Assembly: GCA_010094025.1 (NCBI GenBank)
Contig: ML991774.1
Coordinates: forward strand, 312,821 to 376,820
Reading direction: 5' to 3'
Source of the DNA: Viridothelium virens
Lineage: Eukaryota; Ascomycota; Dothideomycetes; Trypetheliales; Trypetheliaceae
Length of the DNA: 64,000 nt
In this document: positions 1 through 11,565 of the stretch, in pieces
Numbering within the stretch: the first letter of the stretch is position 1
How the letters are laid out: every line of letters begins with the position of its first letter
Made by a program: the position numbers and the translations under genes
The notes under the pieces: model-generated
What the model saw: the letters and a program-made list of their open reading frames with translations, nothing else
Database searches by the model: none
What the model was told of the DNA's origin: nothing

Positions 1-1463
1 ATGGGTGTCCGAGCGACTTACTGGACATCAATCTGCATTGCATTCCGATCTTGTACAGCCGCGCTCTGCCGCATGACCTCTACTCAGACACCACTCTGGG
101 CTACAACTGGTCGGATGAATGCACATCTACAGTACGTGAAATTAATTGTGGAGAAGTTATCCCGGTACGCGCTCAGCCACCAACATGTCGACTCATGGAA
201 TGTACAGCATCTTCCTGTGTCCGCTATCTATGAGTTGGATTAACGTGCTCTGATGAAAATGATGAGAATCACTACTTCAATAGAGACTTGGTTTTGATTC
301 GTCAAGATCCTAGTGTAAATCACCGAAACAAGCTTGCAAGGCTCGGTCAAAGGATGATGCAGACATCGTACACAGGAAGATGCTGCAGCTGCGCCGCTCA
401 AACATGCATTCCTTCCCTTCAATGGTTGCTCTATCAAAAGTGTAGCGGCACAAACATGCACTGTAATGACGATATGCACCCAAGACTTGCTTTCTTGGTA
501 GGTATTGGAGCGTCAATGCGGCATGATGTACTCTGACAAGGGATAAGCCTCAGCGCTTACCAGGATTTATCACATCCTCTTTCAGGCGCTGCTTCTATCC
601 TCTTCATTGCTGCTGCATAGGCTCCAGTACCGCTCTTTCTACTCACACACTCATGCTGCATGAGGCCCAATGCGTGGCTCCACCCATACACAAACAACTT
701 TCGTCGCTCAAGCGGCAACTTCGTTATCTCGGATGCTTTTTCCCAAAAAGGACAGCCTTTACACACCTCACGACGATGAAACCACTGTGCCAAAAAAAAA
801 AAAACAGCATCTGATCATGCTTCTGCTCAGCTTCTATCTGTATCTGCTCCTTGGGAGTCTCAAGAAGAAGATCTTTGACCATGTAAAGTGCATGAGGCCC
901 AGCACTTGATTAGTGTGGCAGGATTCGTGCTAACGCTTAACTGTCTTTGGAAGTGAACCAATACGGGACATGTATTTGGAAAAGGCCGGTTGATCCCAGC
1001 CAATCTTTGAGAGCGGCTGGAAAACGGTGGCACTTTCGACAAACACGATTGACTTAGCCCAACGTCAAGAGCATTAATTTTTGGTGCAGCAAGCATTACC
1101 CAAGAGTATTGGTGCCGCGTCTTGAACTGATAGAAGTAGCCGATTCATAAATCGAGATCGAAGGCGAGGAGTACCATTTTTCAAATGAGATTACTACCTC
1201 TTACGAGGCAATTGAATTGCAGTGCAAGGAATGTCCAGATTGAAAGAAGAAGAAGGAAGGCTCAAGCGATATAAAACCAGCAGACGAACAGCAAGAAACA
1301 AGATCGAGCCAATTTCACCCGGATGAACTGCTTCAGAAGACAGTCTTCCGGCTTCGCTGGTCTTGGTGTGAAATGAAAGCAACGTCTCAGAGGAAAGTCA
1401 TCGTTTAAACCAACGCTTGCGTACCAATGATTAGCCTTTGATGACACTCGTCGCTGATGGTGC
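1..1463. other. Left-edge region without a confident gene
   Basis: No complete gene is recognisable. In frame 3, positions 3-233 on the plus strand stay open from the window edge and encode a cysteine-bearing stretch ending at a TGA. A strong donor-like GTACGT lies inside it near 132. It may be the tail of a gene entering from the left, but I recognise no family. A 13-base A tract lies at 792-804. The rest holds only short open frames on both strands. Confidence 0.3.
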
Positions 1464-2793
1464 TTATGTCGTCAAGGGGATAGTATCATGCAATTCAAGA
1501 TAATTGCCGCGTTTGGTAGGCTCACTGTTTAGACTGGTCGGTATACCTGTACTGGCAGTCTTGTTCGAAGGATGGAGAATGTGTTGCGTGCTCGTTTCGG
1601 CGGATTTGAGGTTTCTAGCTTTTGTAGAGAAATAGGGCCTGCCCGTGTTCGCATTCTCTGTTTTGGTAAAAATACTGCGAATGGCAGGGAGCGATGTCCC
1701 GATGAGCGCAACAGTGGGCTCGAGTTGCGATGGGATCCAAAACGTCTTTCCGTATTCGTCGAATTGGGGAGGAATGAGCAGGCTCATCTCGTATTTGGCC
1801 CCTGATTAGCTGTTAGCGGAGTGTCACGAAGGATAGCTGCTGTAGTCACAACACTCACATTCGGGGTTGACTTGATAGAAGCGAGTCATCTGTTCAACAA
1901 AGATTCCAAGCTTGTAGCATGCGACGATACTTGCACTTCATACATTGTATTAGCAAGTGATAAAAACCGTGGGCAGACATGCTTACGCAGCACCAAGCAT
2001 AAAGATCACAGCAATTCCAACACGCTTTCTGAAGGGCATGTGGAGTTTCAGGACGGGATAGACGGGCAAGACTAAGATTATCCAATCGAACGCCATACTT
2101 GTACTGTACATAGCAACTTCTATCCAGTAGTAATACCAGTTGTTGAAATATTTAGGACGCTCAATTGGGTGCCAGGCTTTGTAAAGAGGTCGACAAATGA
2201 AGATTGGCAGTATAGAATTGACAATCACGTAGATGGCCTGCAAGGCCAGCAAGATCCAGAAGGCGAAATTTATAAACTTGTAGGCCTTGCCGAACATGCG
2301 TCGATAGAAAAGAAGGATCGAGACTCGGATTAGAGCGCTCATAGGAGGATACAGCCAGGCAGAGCCAATGATGCCCTGGCAATTCGTCAGTGCTTGCAGC
2401 TTCGTACCAATTCAAGAGGTTGCAGGCGCTCACCTTGAACCAGACGGAATATTCTGGGACCGTAATCTCCCAGAGGGGTTTGCCAACTCCGGCATGAAGG
2501 TTGACGTATGCAGCCATAGCTGTCCATCCTATGTAGAATAGCTATACTGAAAGTCAGAGTGGGATTCTCTTTCAAATTTTAGGTCACCATCTACCTACAT
2601 AGGCAGGCATTATCACGTAGTCGTCGAGGCCGAACGTCTTGCATCTCCATCTCTGATAGAGTCGTCCGAACACGAAGACACTTGCAATGATGCAGAGTAT
2701 AATGCAAGCCACCGCGATGGAATAGACCTTATGCGTGTCATTGACTTCTGTTGGAGGCGGAATCAAACCAGATCTCGATGAATCGGCTGACAT
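1464..2793 (-). CDS. Rhodopsin-domain (PTH11-like/SAT4 family) integral membrane protein
   Basis: Five exons (2793-2599, 2541-2434, 2375-1987, 1935-1859, 1801-1464) join in frame to 368 residues. The ATG at 2793 is the first methionine; the upstream frame has none. The protein has about seven hydrophobic helices. The first lies near residues 25-45 and is followed by the charged YQRWRCKTFGLDDYVI segment typical of the fungal rhodopsin domain family. Exon 5 carries the family's late signature around LEPTVALIGTSLPAIRSIF. No CFEM domain precedes the helices, so this is the CFEM-less branch. Members are plasma-membrane proteins proposed to sense external cues; the ligand is unknown. It is transcribed in the same direction as the receptor gene upstream. 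The family is clear; the function is inferred only. Confidence 0.85.
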
Positions 2794-4211
2794 ATTCTTG
2801 ATTCGGGGCAAGATGTAAGTTAGAGATGTACGACAGTATAGATAGGTGAGTGAAGAACGAGTTCAGATTAGATAGAACCTTTTTGCAGAAAACTGTTCGA
2901 AGCATCGCATGTAAAGCAGCTTGCTTGGTAGAACACGGCGTAATGCAAATAAATAAGCGCCCAACAGGCAATCGATGTTCAGCCTTGGGCTGCAGGGCGC
3001 AGACCGTTTTGTTGTTGCCTTCCGAGAGATGCAAGTAATCCTTGTAACCGTATTCAGCGGCTGCGATATTGTATCGTAGGTGATAGGTACTACCTACCTA
3101 TTTTACATCCAGGCATTTGACCGAAGATCTGATTGGTAGATACCGACAGAATGTCGTCATAGTCGCCTTCTTGTCGGGGTATCTTGCCCTTCTCTGTCTC
3201 CCATGCAGTTATGGTGTCCTCACGAATACTTGATTCCAACTTGTTTCAGTTCTGAACTGCAGGAATGATCTTTTTCGCACTGTTTTCGCACCATCTTGGC
3301 GCTTAGGCAATAGAGTCATGCCGAATCTGTCAAGCTTTAAGCTGATCGATAGAGTATGTGAGCAAATGCTTTGCTCAATGTACAAATTTAAGTGCAATCC
3401 TTCAACTTGCTCATAGTATGTGGCATAACAAAAGAGTCCAGATGGACAATTTCTTATTCATTTCCATAAGATGGATTGATTAGAACTCGAAACGACCATA
3501 CAAGGGTGAACGCGCCCAACAGCAGCATACTACATGCGGACCCACGCTTTCGTTGGTCTGGACTGGTTTCCGCTTGTTGCCACCCATAGGATACATTACC
3601 TTAGGTACGTAGGCAGCCTCGGATATCACAAACTCTGTCGCTCCACCCTCTGATGGAAAATTGAAGCCCACGTTTAGTATGGGTACTGCACTCATAGCAG
3701 TCTCAAGGTTGAGATAATTGACGTCGTTCTTCTATCGCATCGAGAACGAAGTACGACTGTCGACATACTAAATGCAGTGGTGTGAACGAGCGCCTCTCGC
3801 TTATTTTTCAAGCCAGGTCAAGCTATTCTAAGAGCAGCGTAGGTGGTGCGGTCAAATTAAGATTTTACTTAGAGCATGTAGGGTACGGTATTTGCCGTAC
3901 GGCTACTACTATTCTATCTATACTTGAACGGGGAAGGAAGCTATTGCCCGCAAAAACTTGCCAAATACCCTGTCATCGACTGGACAAGAATAGTGCGAGA
4001 CCTCAAACCAGCAAAGAGAGATATCCATATAGTTGAGATGCAATTAGTACGGAATTTACAACGAACTGCGTTTACTGAGCGATCCAATGTTGTCCGTATA
4101 AGGTAAGTCTCTGTAATACAGACAGGTGCAATCGAGTAATGAATATTGCTATTCTATAGGTAACGGACGACAGAACAGCTGATATGTAAGATAGGGAGCT
4201 TCCAGTGCTCG
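2794..4211. other. Intergenic, 1.4 kb
   Basis: No gene is supported. It contains the promoter of the rhodopsin-domain gene and the 3' flank of the receptor gene. Small open frames (for example 3480-3695 minus and 3924-4106 plus) match no family I know. A short inverted repeat, GTACGG-TATTTG-CCGTAC, lies near 3893-3910. Several TACCTA-type short repeats lie near 3085-3110. Confidence 0.4.
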
Positions 4212-6477
4212 TCAGAGCGTTGCTGAGCTCGGCCGTTTTCCATGAGCGTTTTCCATTGTCTCATGTTCCACTGCCGGCTCATCCTTTGTCCGCGCCTCTC
4301 CTTCTGCATCTTCGTCAATACTTAAGCCACTGAATCTTCTATCCCACCAGTAGCTCATCCGCCGCGCGCCTGTGACGCTGCTTTCTGAGCTTAGCTCTCG
4401 GCTTATACTCGATGCATCGATTGAATGACCGCTCTGACGATCTGCCATCTCAACCGCGAGCCTAGCGTAGGCTTGATCAGCTTGCCTTCGCTGTGCCTCC
4501 GATCGCCGCTGCTTCTGGGGACACGCAGTTCGACCAGGGTTGATCCGTGGTCTGGGTGGCGCGCCTCCTGATGCTTCAGGACCGCCCGCACTTCCAGAAG
4601 TAGAGGCCTGATTCTGCACATATGGGCATGAGTCAGCCTCTATGCTTGTGCTGTTTTCGGAAGCTCCTGTTTTCTGGCCACCAGTCAGACTTGCGATCGC
4701 GCTTGCAACTGTCTGGCTCGCGCTTTGGGCCTTTCGTTCTGTCGTGGTTGTCCTGTTCCTCCAGCAGAAACTACCCCAGAAGGTCGCATCTGATCCGGAG
4801 ATGTGTCGCCACGGCCGCTCCTTGAAATTGAAGACGATGCCATTGACCGCTCCCATGATTGCCAGCGCAAAGTAGGCCAATAAGGCTAGAGCGAAGGGAG
4901 GATGCGCGGCGTAATAGTCGTTATATTGGTAGCAATGCAGTACGAATGGTACGAGCCAGAGGATGATGTAAAGAATTGGATATATGAAGAGGAGACGGAG
5001 TTGACGGACTATTGCACGGCGACGCTTAGCCGCTGCGAGATCGGCAGAAAACGCGATGGAGGGTTTGTTTGGCTGATTCGGCGAATCGATCACGACTTGA
5101 GTTGGTTTCGGTAGGTCCGGTAGAGAAATGTCATAAGGAAGCGATTGCTGCTCCGGTTTTTCACTGCTCCCGTCACGTACAACAAGGGTACGCAGTGTCG
5201 CGAGCGTGGAGATGGTGGAACTAGAAGGACGACTGCCTGCAAAGTCTCCATCAGGCCGGGGCGAGAAATCTCTGGAGTCCACTTGATTCTTCCCCATCTC
5301 GGTATTCCCAGATTCGCAATTAGCGTCTCTCTCTTGCAAAGGGTCTCCCACTTCATCAGGAGCAACCTCTTCGGAAACAGCGGCCAAAGTCATGGAAGAA
5401 AATGGAGTGGATCTCCTTCTTGCTGGCGGCCATGTATTGGAGGGACTCTTGAGTGTATTTGCCTCCTCCATTGGCCTGCTGCTTTCGAGATCTGAGCCAT
5501 CGCCAATTGCTGTCCCTTGGCTGACTTGGTTTGGGCGGGATAGGTTGATGGCCGATGTCGAAGAAGACGCTACGCCCGCCGAGAACATCCTGAATTCCCC
5601 ACCTACGAAGTGGTATACGTATATCGCTAATCCGAGCACAATGAGCCAGAAGACGTATCGGGGCACCCACATCAGGGCCAAACGATATCCAAATGGTCGG
5701 ACCGGCAACGTGCAAATAGGCAATTGAGCTGAATAACCATAGCCGTTATGAGCAAATGCGATAGAAGCCATTACAATGGGGAGCCCGATTATTACAGCGG
5801 TTACAGTATGGCGGAAACGATAAAGTCCGTCATCACCAAAAACGTTCTTCCAGGGCTTTGATATAAGTAAAGCGACATGAATCGACATGAACAGCGTCGC
5901 AATATCTGTGTTTGGTCAACAAGTCGTACTACACCTCGGCATCTTCAAGGTCTAAGCGTACCTGATATTTCATTGCCTGTTTGTACGAAAAACCCTGTGG
6001 CTTGACAGAACTTCCATTGTGTTTCCACAGGGCCGAACGAAATGGTTACCCATGCAAATATAAAGAACCATAGCGATCTGAACAGATCTCCACATACGAG
6101 GAAGAATATTAATCTACAGAAGTTAGCGAAAATCTCTGCCTTCCGCAACAAGAATGAAGATACCGATGGCGGAAACTCCTTCTCATTACCAAAAACCAGT
6201 ATACCGTCACCAATCCAACGACTAAGCTGATTGATGATGCAGCAGCCGCGAGATACTGTATGATAGCTCTTTGGTGGCGCGATAGCACACCAGTGACGGC
6301 GACATCCGAGAGACTTCGTTGGTAGAGAGTGCCGCCATCAGTCCAACTGGATGAAATTGCAGAAGCCTGTACCATCGAAACAGCTGCGCTGATCCATTCG
6401 AACAAAGGTGATGCGAAAGCGTTGAGACGGGTTTGTGGCGAGACCATATGGATAGCTCCTGCCCTGATAACTGGCAT
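4212..6477 (-). CDS. Git3/Gpr1-type G-protein-coupled receptor (GprC/GprD-like)
   Basis: Three exons (6477-6164, 6113-5962, 5905-4212) with 50 and 56 bp introns give 719 residues. Exon 2 encodes the conserved second and third helices (LVCGDLFRSLWFFIFAW, then QATGFFVQTGNE), which continue into DIATLFMSIHVALLI across the junction. These are hallmarks of the fungal Git3/Gpr1 carbon-sensing class. Helices fall near residues 72-98, 105-128, 151-172, 190-210, 232-256, 457-480 and 490-515. The third cytoplasmic loop is about 190 residues, serine/proline-rich and disordered. A long tail rich in Q, S and R follows helix 7. The family couples nutrient signals to G-alpha and cAMP/PKA at the plasma membrane. 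The ligand cannot be told from the sequence. The first ATG of the open frame is used as the start. Confidence 0.88.
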
Positions 6478-7268
6478 GGTCCTAGGTAGTGACGGCTGAC
6501 TGCTGCAGTAGTTGATGTATGTTAGATGCTATCGATGCGCCATTAAAATGAGTACGTTGCTATCATCGAGGACCGAAAGGTGAGAATAGTAATGAGACGT
6601 GGTTATAATCAATAGCTTACTCGACGTTTGCTGTGGTGGCAGATGAGGGTCTGAGTGCGAGTCTAGGCTTCAACAGATTTCCTCAATCTCATGAATATCT
6701 GTACACAGGCAAGCGCAAACAGCTATCAAGAACGACTTAATGCACGGCGTCTGTCTTCTAGTCCTCAATTGAGACAAGAACTCCATGCGATGATGATCGG
6801 CCGCATTCGCATGCGGAAATCGCGAATCGAGCTCCACAAAGGGTTGCCAACTCTACGCGAGAAGCTGACATTCCAGGAAAGGGACGCGTGTGGAGGTGGA
6901 GGTATGAGAGCACGCGTGAACAGTACCATTGTGGCCGTGGCCAGAGCCGCCGGTACTGAGACCTCCAAGGCCAGTGACTTCGGCGAGAGAGTTTTAGCGA
7001 AAAATCTAATAAAAAATCTAGTGGGAATATTCGAGAGTAGAACATGGATGTGGAATCAGTTGAGACAAAGAGACTGGGTGGCGCTGGCAGAACTGCAATG
7101 TTCGATATTCTTATGCAAGGGATTCCCCTCTCATAATAAGATGAGCTGACCAGGATAGCAGGTACCGTTTGTGCCCTGTCCAACTGGCAAAGTCGCTCCG
7201 CACTTCGATCAGCGCCTCGCAAATGTTGATTCCCTTGCCATCTATCCCGTGCGCCGCGCTAAGAGATC
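6478..7268. other. Intergenic, 0.8 kb
   Basis: This lies between the receptor start and the hydrolase end. Overlapping open frames of about 150 codons occur on both strands (6691-7149 plus, 6758-7222 minus), but neither resembles a family nor shows consistent coding character. Two ACGCGT boxes occur at about 6885 and 6912. Confidence 0.4.
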
Positions 7269-8239
7269 TTAATCGAGACTGGGTCCGAGAACAATCAGAC
7301 TGAACCTCAGCTCTCCACCTCCAGCATCGGCTTCTCTCTTCAAAAAAGCACGAACGCCGAGCTGCAAGGCAGCTTCACTAAGCACATCGTCGTCCATGCT
7401 CAGGGTTCCACGCATTAAAGGACCTTTCCTTCGACCGTCCAATTCCCACAGCCTGCCCTCCTGTGACTTGACGAAGCACACAAAATGCAGATCGACACTC
7501 TCATCAGCGGATGGCGCCGCTGTATCACCCGTAACGGCTGCTGCTTGATGAGCAGTCTCAATTGCATTGGAAGTGGAGAGAAGATCAGCGCGCTTCGCGG
7601 GCTCAAGTGGAATTGCTTCAGAAAGGAGCTTTGAGAGTTCGGTATTTGGTTCTACAACGCCGAGGCAAGATTAGTCACTTCCAGCGACATGACATATGGT
7701 CGGATGATATCGTCCTGGTCTTCATATTGCCGGGATTGCTGTAGAGATCGACGGCGGAGAGACTTACCAATGTGATTCTTGGCCGGACCGTTGCTCACCG
7801 CGTGGAGAACTCCTATTAGACCACAAGCATTGCCGATAGTTTGTTTGAACCACAAAACCTCTTCGCCTTCTCCTTTGCCGGTGTACTCTTCCTTGCCGGC
7901 ATCTTCTTCTGACCGAAATTTCTCATACGTCTTACTGACCGGGAAAACGAGCAACAGAGCGTATGCAGGTCTTGGCACAAATGCAAGAAGCTCGGGTTCA
8001 TCAATGCTGAACACATCTTGGAAAGCTACATTTTTAGAGAGACCGAGCTTGTGTAGGAGAGAAGTCATGACCTCGGGATTATTTTCTAGAGGTCACGAGA
8101 CAGGTGTCAGCTCATTTGATTCGACGTTAGAGTGCCCTCTGTTCGTGCTGCATGGGAAGGTGAGATTAGGCTGGGCAAAGAAGGTCGTACCTAGAGGCAC
8201 AAACCTCTTCATTTGCCCCGGCGCCGCTGCGGACGCCAT
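7269..8239 (-). CDS. YUH1: Ubiquitin carboxyl-terminal hydrolase, UCH family (UCH-L3/Yuh1-like)
   Basis: Exons 8239-8191, 8085-7768 and 7651-7269 join in frame to 249 residues, the usual length for UCH-L3/Yuh1. The active-site cysteine lies in QTIGNACGLIG (Cys104). The catalytic histidine lies in VDLHFV (His178) and the aspartate in WELDGR (Asp194), so the papain-like triad is intact. The oxyanion glutamine precedes the cysteine at the usual spacing. The region from about residue 55 to 78 (rich in E, K and G) corresponds to the loop before the cysteine. These enzymes cut small adducts and peptides from the ubiquitin C-terminus, in cytosol and nucleus, and in yeast also process the NEDD8 homologue. 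Both introns keep the conserved frame. Confidence 0.93.
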
Positions 8240-8928
8240 AATGAATCATGCAATCTGGTGATTCCCGAAGTCGATGAACCTCTGTGGAGTTGTGAGAAGT
8301 CGTAGTAAGGATTTCTGACTCCTGGCCGGACGGCGACGGGATATTTAAAAAGGCTGCTCCCACGCAGGCAACAAACCAGTGACGCCACAAATCCGGGGTC
8401 AAGTTAAACCCCGGCCTGTCATTTCCTGCCGTGTTACCATCCACAATCCATCCTAGACCGACCCCCGGTTTCTTGGGAGCCTCACCCCGTACGTGCGACC
8501 CCTCAAGACCTCCTACAGACCGGGAGGAGAAAGCGGACAATGTACCTGTGGTGTAGGTACATGAACGACTGACACGCGCCATGCATATCTAGTGGAGTTC
8601 TCAATGCCTCGTCTAACCTGGTCGCTGCAATGGCAAATCCTGATTCCTGACTTCCTTCTCCAGTGTGCGACTATTTAACACACAATGTCTACCTATACCT
8701 GATCGTGGTACACTGCATATGACATATCGGCATGCCAAGTTCAGCCACTATGTCGCACCTTCCTCTACCGAGATAATTGCCACAAGCATTAGCGGGGTAG
8801 GACAGTGCTACTTTTGCCCATACGCAGGCCCCAATAGATAGGTACGGTATACTCAAGTAATAAATGCTTCATCAATCAGTGATCAAAAAGGCCACCAATA
8901 CTTTCGAATACAGACGAGCCAGTACACA
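8240..8928. promoter_or_regulatory. Divergent intergenic region between UCH and SDR genes
   Basis: These 689 bp separate two head-to-head genes and must hold both promoters. TACCTACACC and GGTACATGAAC-type short motifs occur near 8545-8565. No clear TATA box or recognisable transcription-factor array was found. Confidence 0.4.
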
Positions 8929-10260
8929 ATGGGTTGGTTTGAGCTTCCTGATCTTGCCGTACTGGAGGGTAAAGTAGTCGTTCTAACTGGTAAGTATCTC
9001 TTGTTATCGCGAGATTTTGCTTTTCACAGAGTTCTTGTTCCTCAAATCATCGTTTTTGGAGTGCGATGCAAATCGGTATCCTAGATACCACGATAAAGCG
9101 ATGGTCTTGCACCGATCTCACAATGCTTCAGCAGTAGCAGGCTGAGCAACGCATTTTCCACAGGTGGATCTCTCGGTATTGGCGCTGCTCTCGTCGAGCA
9201 TCTCTACATATCGGGCGCCCGTGTCTTCTTTGGAGACGTGCTTGAGGAGCCAGCAACGCAGTTAGTTGAGCGTCTAACGAGCTCACGTCCGACGGATGGG
9301 GAAATGCCACGAATCGCATTTGTGCGGACGGACGTGTCAAGCTATGAGGACAATCTGCGGCTATTCGATGCAGCCTTCAGCAATTGCGGCAGGGTTGATC
9401 ACGCCATTTCCGTGGCTGCGATAGGTACCCGTGGGCGACTCTGCGAACCGTCTTTAACACTTGACACCATCAGGGAGGTATGAGGAATTCCAGCAGCTTT
9501 TTTGTGAGGTGCTGATTCTGTTGCAAGCCAATTCCAACCAAGATCATCGACGTCAATCTAACGGGTGTCTCCTACTTCACTCGTATTGCGAGCGTTTATC
9601 TACGCCAGGCCGCAAAGTTTAGTGGAAGCCCGACTAATGTGATTGACAAATCCATAGTCCTTGTATCATCCGTTGCGGGTTTCATTGATTCCCCTGGGAT
9701 TGAGCTTTATCAAGCAACAAAGCATGGCGTGCTTGGTCTAATGCGAAGTCTTCGATCGTAAGTAACTCGATGACTACCAATATCGTTCGTGCTGGAGTTG
9801 CTGCACAGATCTTCTTAGTCCAAAGTTGCACCTGCTAACATCATAATTTTAGAACCTTAATCAACTCATCACCAAATCCAATCCGGATAAATGCCATATG
9901 CCCGTGGTTCACAGAGACTCGACTTGCGAAAGGGGTCTCTTCCGACTGGCATGCTAATAATCTGCCCGTCAACCAGCCAATAGACGTAGCAAAGATCATT
10001 GCAGGTCGGTATTATGCGATTGAAACTCCACGCGGTTTTTGACCTCCTATATAGGGACAATGGCGGCGTCAACGCTCAATGGCGCGGCATTATTTGTGAC
10101 TGGAGGTAGAGCATGGGATGTTGAACGTGGTATAGATGAACTCCAGTCCCAGTGGCTAGGAGAAGAGAACCATCGAGCCATGGTAAAAGGCCAAGCCGTC
10201 CTAGGGAATGGGGATAGCTGGAATTCGGGACTTGAGGGACATGGGAGCGGAGCAGGGTAG
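8929..10260 (+). CDS. Short-chain dehydrogenase/reductase (classical SDR)
   Basis: Five exons (8929-8989, 9164-9477, 9543-9757, 9853-10004, 10055-10260) join in frame to 315 residues. The nucleotide-binding motif TGGSLGIG spans residues 20-27 (TGxxxGxG form). An aspartate-containing stretch after beta-4 and the catalytic Ser (VSS, about 167-168) with Tyr181/Lys185 (YQATK) complete a classical SDR active site. After about residue 250 the C-terminal tail is longer than the minimal fold. The cofactor is NAD(P)(H); the substrate is unknown. It resembles fungal relatives of 15-hydroxyprostaglandin dehydrogenase. It ends 45 bp from the convergent IBA57 gene. The start at 8929 is the first ATG of the exon, 32 codons' distance upstream being non-coding. 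Confidence 0.85.
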
Positions 10261-10305
10261 GCAAATGGCGGAGATGCTTCTACCGTTTGCTGAATATCAG
10301 GGGCT

Positions 10306-11565
10306 TCACTCTACCCTTCTTGCCGGCTTCACAGCTGGCATCCTGTTCCTCATCCACATTGGCACAAACGCTTTGATACCTAAACCGTCTCCTCTTCCTC
10401 CCTCGGCCTCCCACATGACCTTGAATTGATCCCCCTCTTTCCAGCTGGCCCCCTCAGCTGAAACTGCAATATCTGCCATGGCTTCGAGTCTGCAGAGACC
10501 CAGGCCAACGTTACGAATACCACCTAACCACTTTCCCATGCTTCGCCCCTTTGAGTCCGCTTTTGTAATGCTTGCTCCGATAGGTGGACCTGAATGAGAC
10601 CAAGTGGGATCATAATTCAATTCTTGTGGCTCAGAGCCTTGCAAGTTGTACAGTTGTACCGGGAGAATGCGTCTCCTCACAACACCTGTGTGTTGCGTCC
10701 GTATTGTCAACTCCTGCCCTACATAGCAACCCTTCCGAAAATCAATACCGCCCATGATATCAATGTTCGACTGGTGGGGAAAAGATCCGTCACGCTGAAG
10801 CTCTGTTTGGCCCTCCGGCACGCCGAGGAGATAGCGCCTGAGGTCATAGGATTGTTCATCATATTCTGTGAGATCATCGAAGTCGCGAATCGGGCTTGAA
10901 TCTCCTTTTGGGACGATGTATCGATGACCGAACAGGGATAATGAAGAGGGACTCGCCCGTGCATCAGCAGCATGCAGCATCTGGCTCACAGGCGGCATGT
11001 CGTATCTCTCGTGCGTTGGGCGATCTGAATCGTCATGCCAGGTTTCCCATACCTCCACTTCCTCTTTGTCAAGCAGGCGTAAGCGAACTTTTGCTCGCAA
11101 CTTGTGACGCTTGAGGTGGGTGAGCAGGCTTTCCGCTGACGCTCCGTCGACATCTATCAGATATCCTGGCTCTTGTCTTCCATCGTACCCCAATTTGTCA
11201 GGCCACTGGTCGTTTCCATTTCGCGACTGCGGACGAGGACCGATCATAGGATATACAAAGACATCATTGAGAAGCCGGCCTTGGGCGCTCAGAAAGGCGC
11301 TGTAGAAGGGAGCTTGGGGGATTGATGACGGAGGAGAGACATTTGCCGTAATGAGGCCTTGGAGAAACTTTGGTGCATCGTTTCCGTAGAGAGAAATGAC
11401 CTTCCGTTTTGATAAAAGGGAGCATCCAGACGAAGGTGAGCGTAGGTGGCTGGGGTTCCTTTGTTCAGTCTCAATTTGGCGACGGCGTACGGAAGAGCTG
11501 AAGGTACGGCCGGGTCGCGAGAGGCATCGAAGGCAGACATAAGGTCGTGATGAGTTTGAAAGCAT
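10306..11565 (-). CDS. IBA57: IBA57 homologue, mitochondrial iron-sulfur cluster assembly factor
   Basis: A single exon of 419 residues. The N-terminus is rich in R and S without acids (from MLSNSSRPYVCLRC to about residue 30), as expected of a mitochondrial presequence. The GcvT-like folate-binding fold follows, with FLQGLITANV near residues 68-77 and the diagnostic K-G-C-Y-V-G-Q-E motif at about 278-285. The cysteine of that motif is the family's essential residue. With Isa1 and Isa2, Iba57 matures [4Fe-4S] proteins such as aconitase, lipoate synthase and biotin synthase in the matrix. The gene converges on the SDR gene with a 45 bp gap. A palindromic CRE-type site lies about 100 bp upstream of its start. 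Confidence 0.95.
   Translation of the reverse strand: MLSNSSRPYVCLRCLSRPGRTFSSSVRRRQIETEQRNPSHLRSPSSGCSLLSKRKVISLYGNDAPKFLQGLITANVSPPSSIPQAPFYSAFLSAQGRLLNDVFVYPMIGPRPQSRNGNDQWPDKLGYDGRQEPGYLIDVDGASAESLLTHLKRHKLRAKVRLRLLDKEEVEVWETWHDDSDRPTHERYDMPPVSQMLHAADARASPSSLSLFGHRYIVPKGDSSPIRDFDDLTEYDEQSYDLRRYLLGVPEGQTELQRDGSFPHQSNIDIMGGIDFRKGCYVGQELTIRTQHTGVVRRRILPVQLYNLQGSEPQELNYDPTWSHSGPPIGASITKADSKGRSMGKWLGGIRNVGLGLCRLEAMADIAVSAEGASWKEGDQFKVMWEAEGGRGDGLGIKAFVPMWMRNRMPAVKPARRVE

Noticed and set aside
6691-7222. Overlapping open frames of about 150 codons on both strands
   Set aside because: Neither shows family resemblance or intron borders; they are mutually exclusive and probably random.
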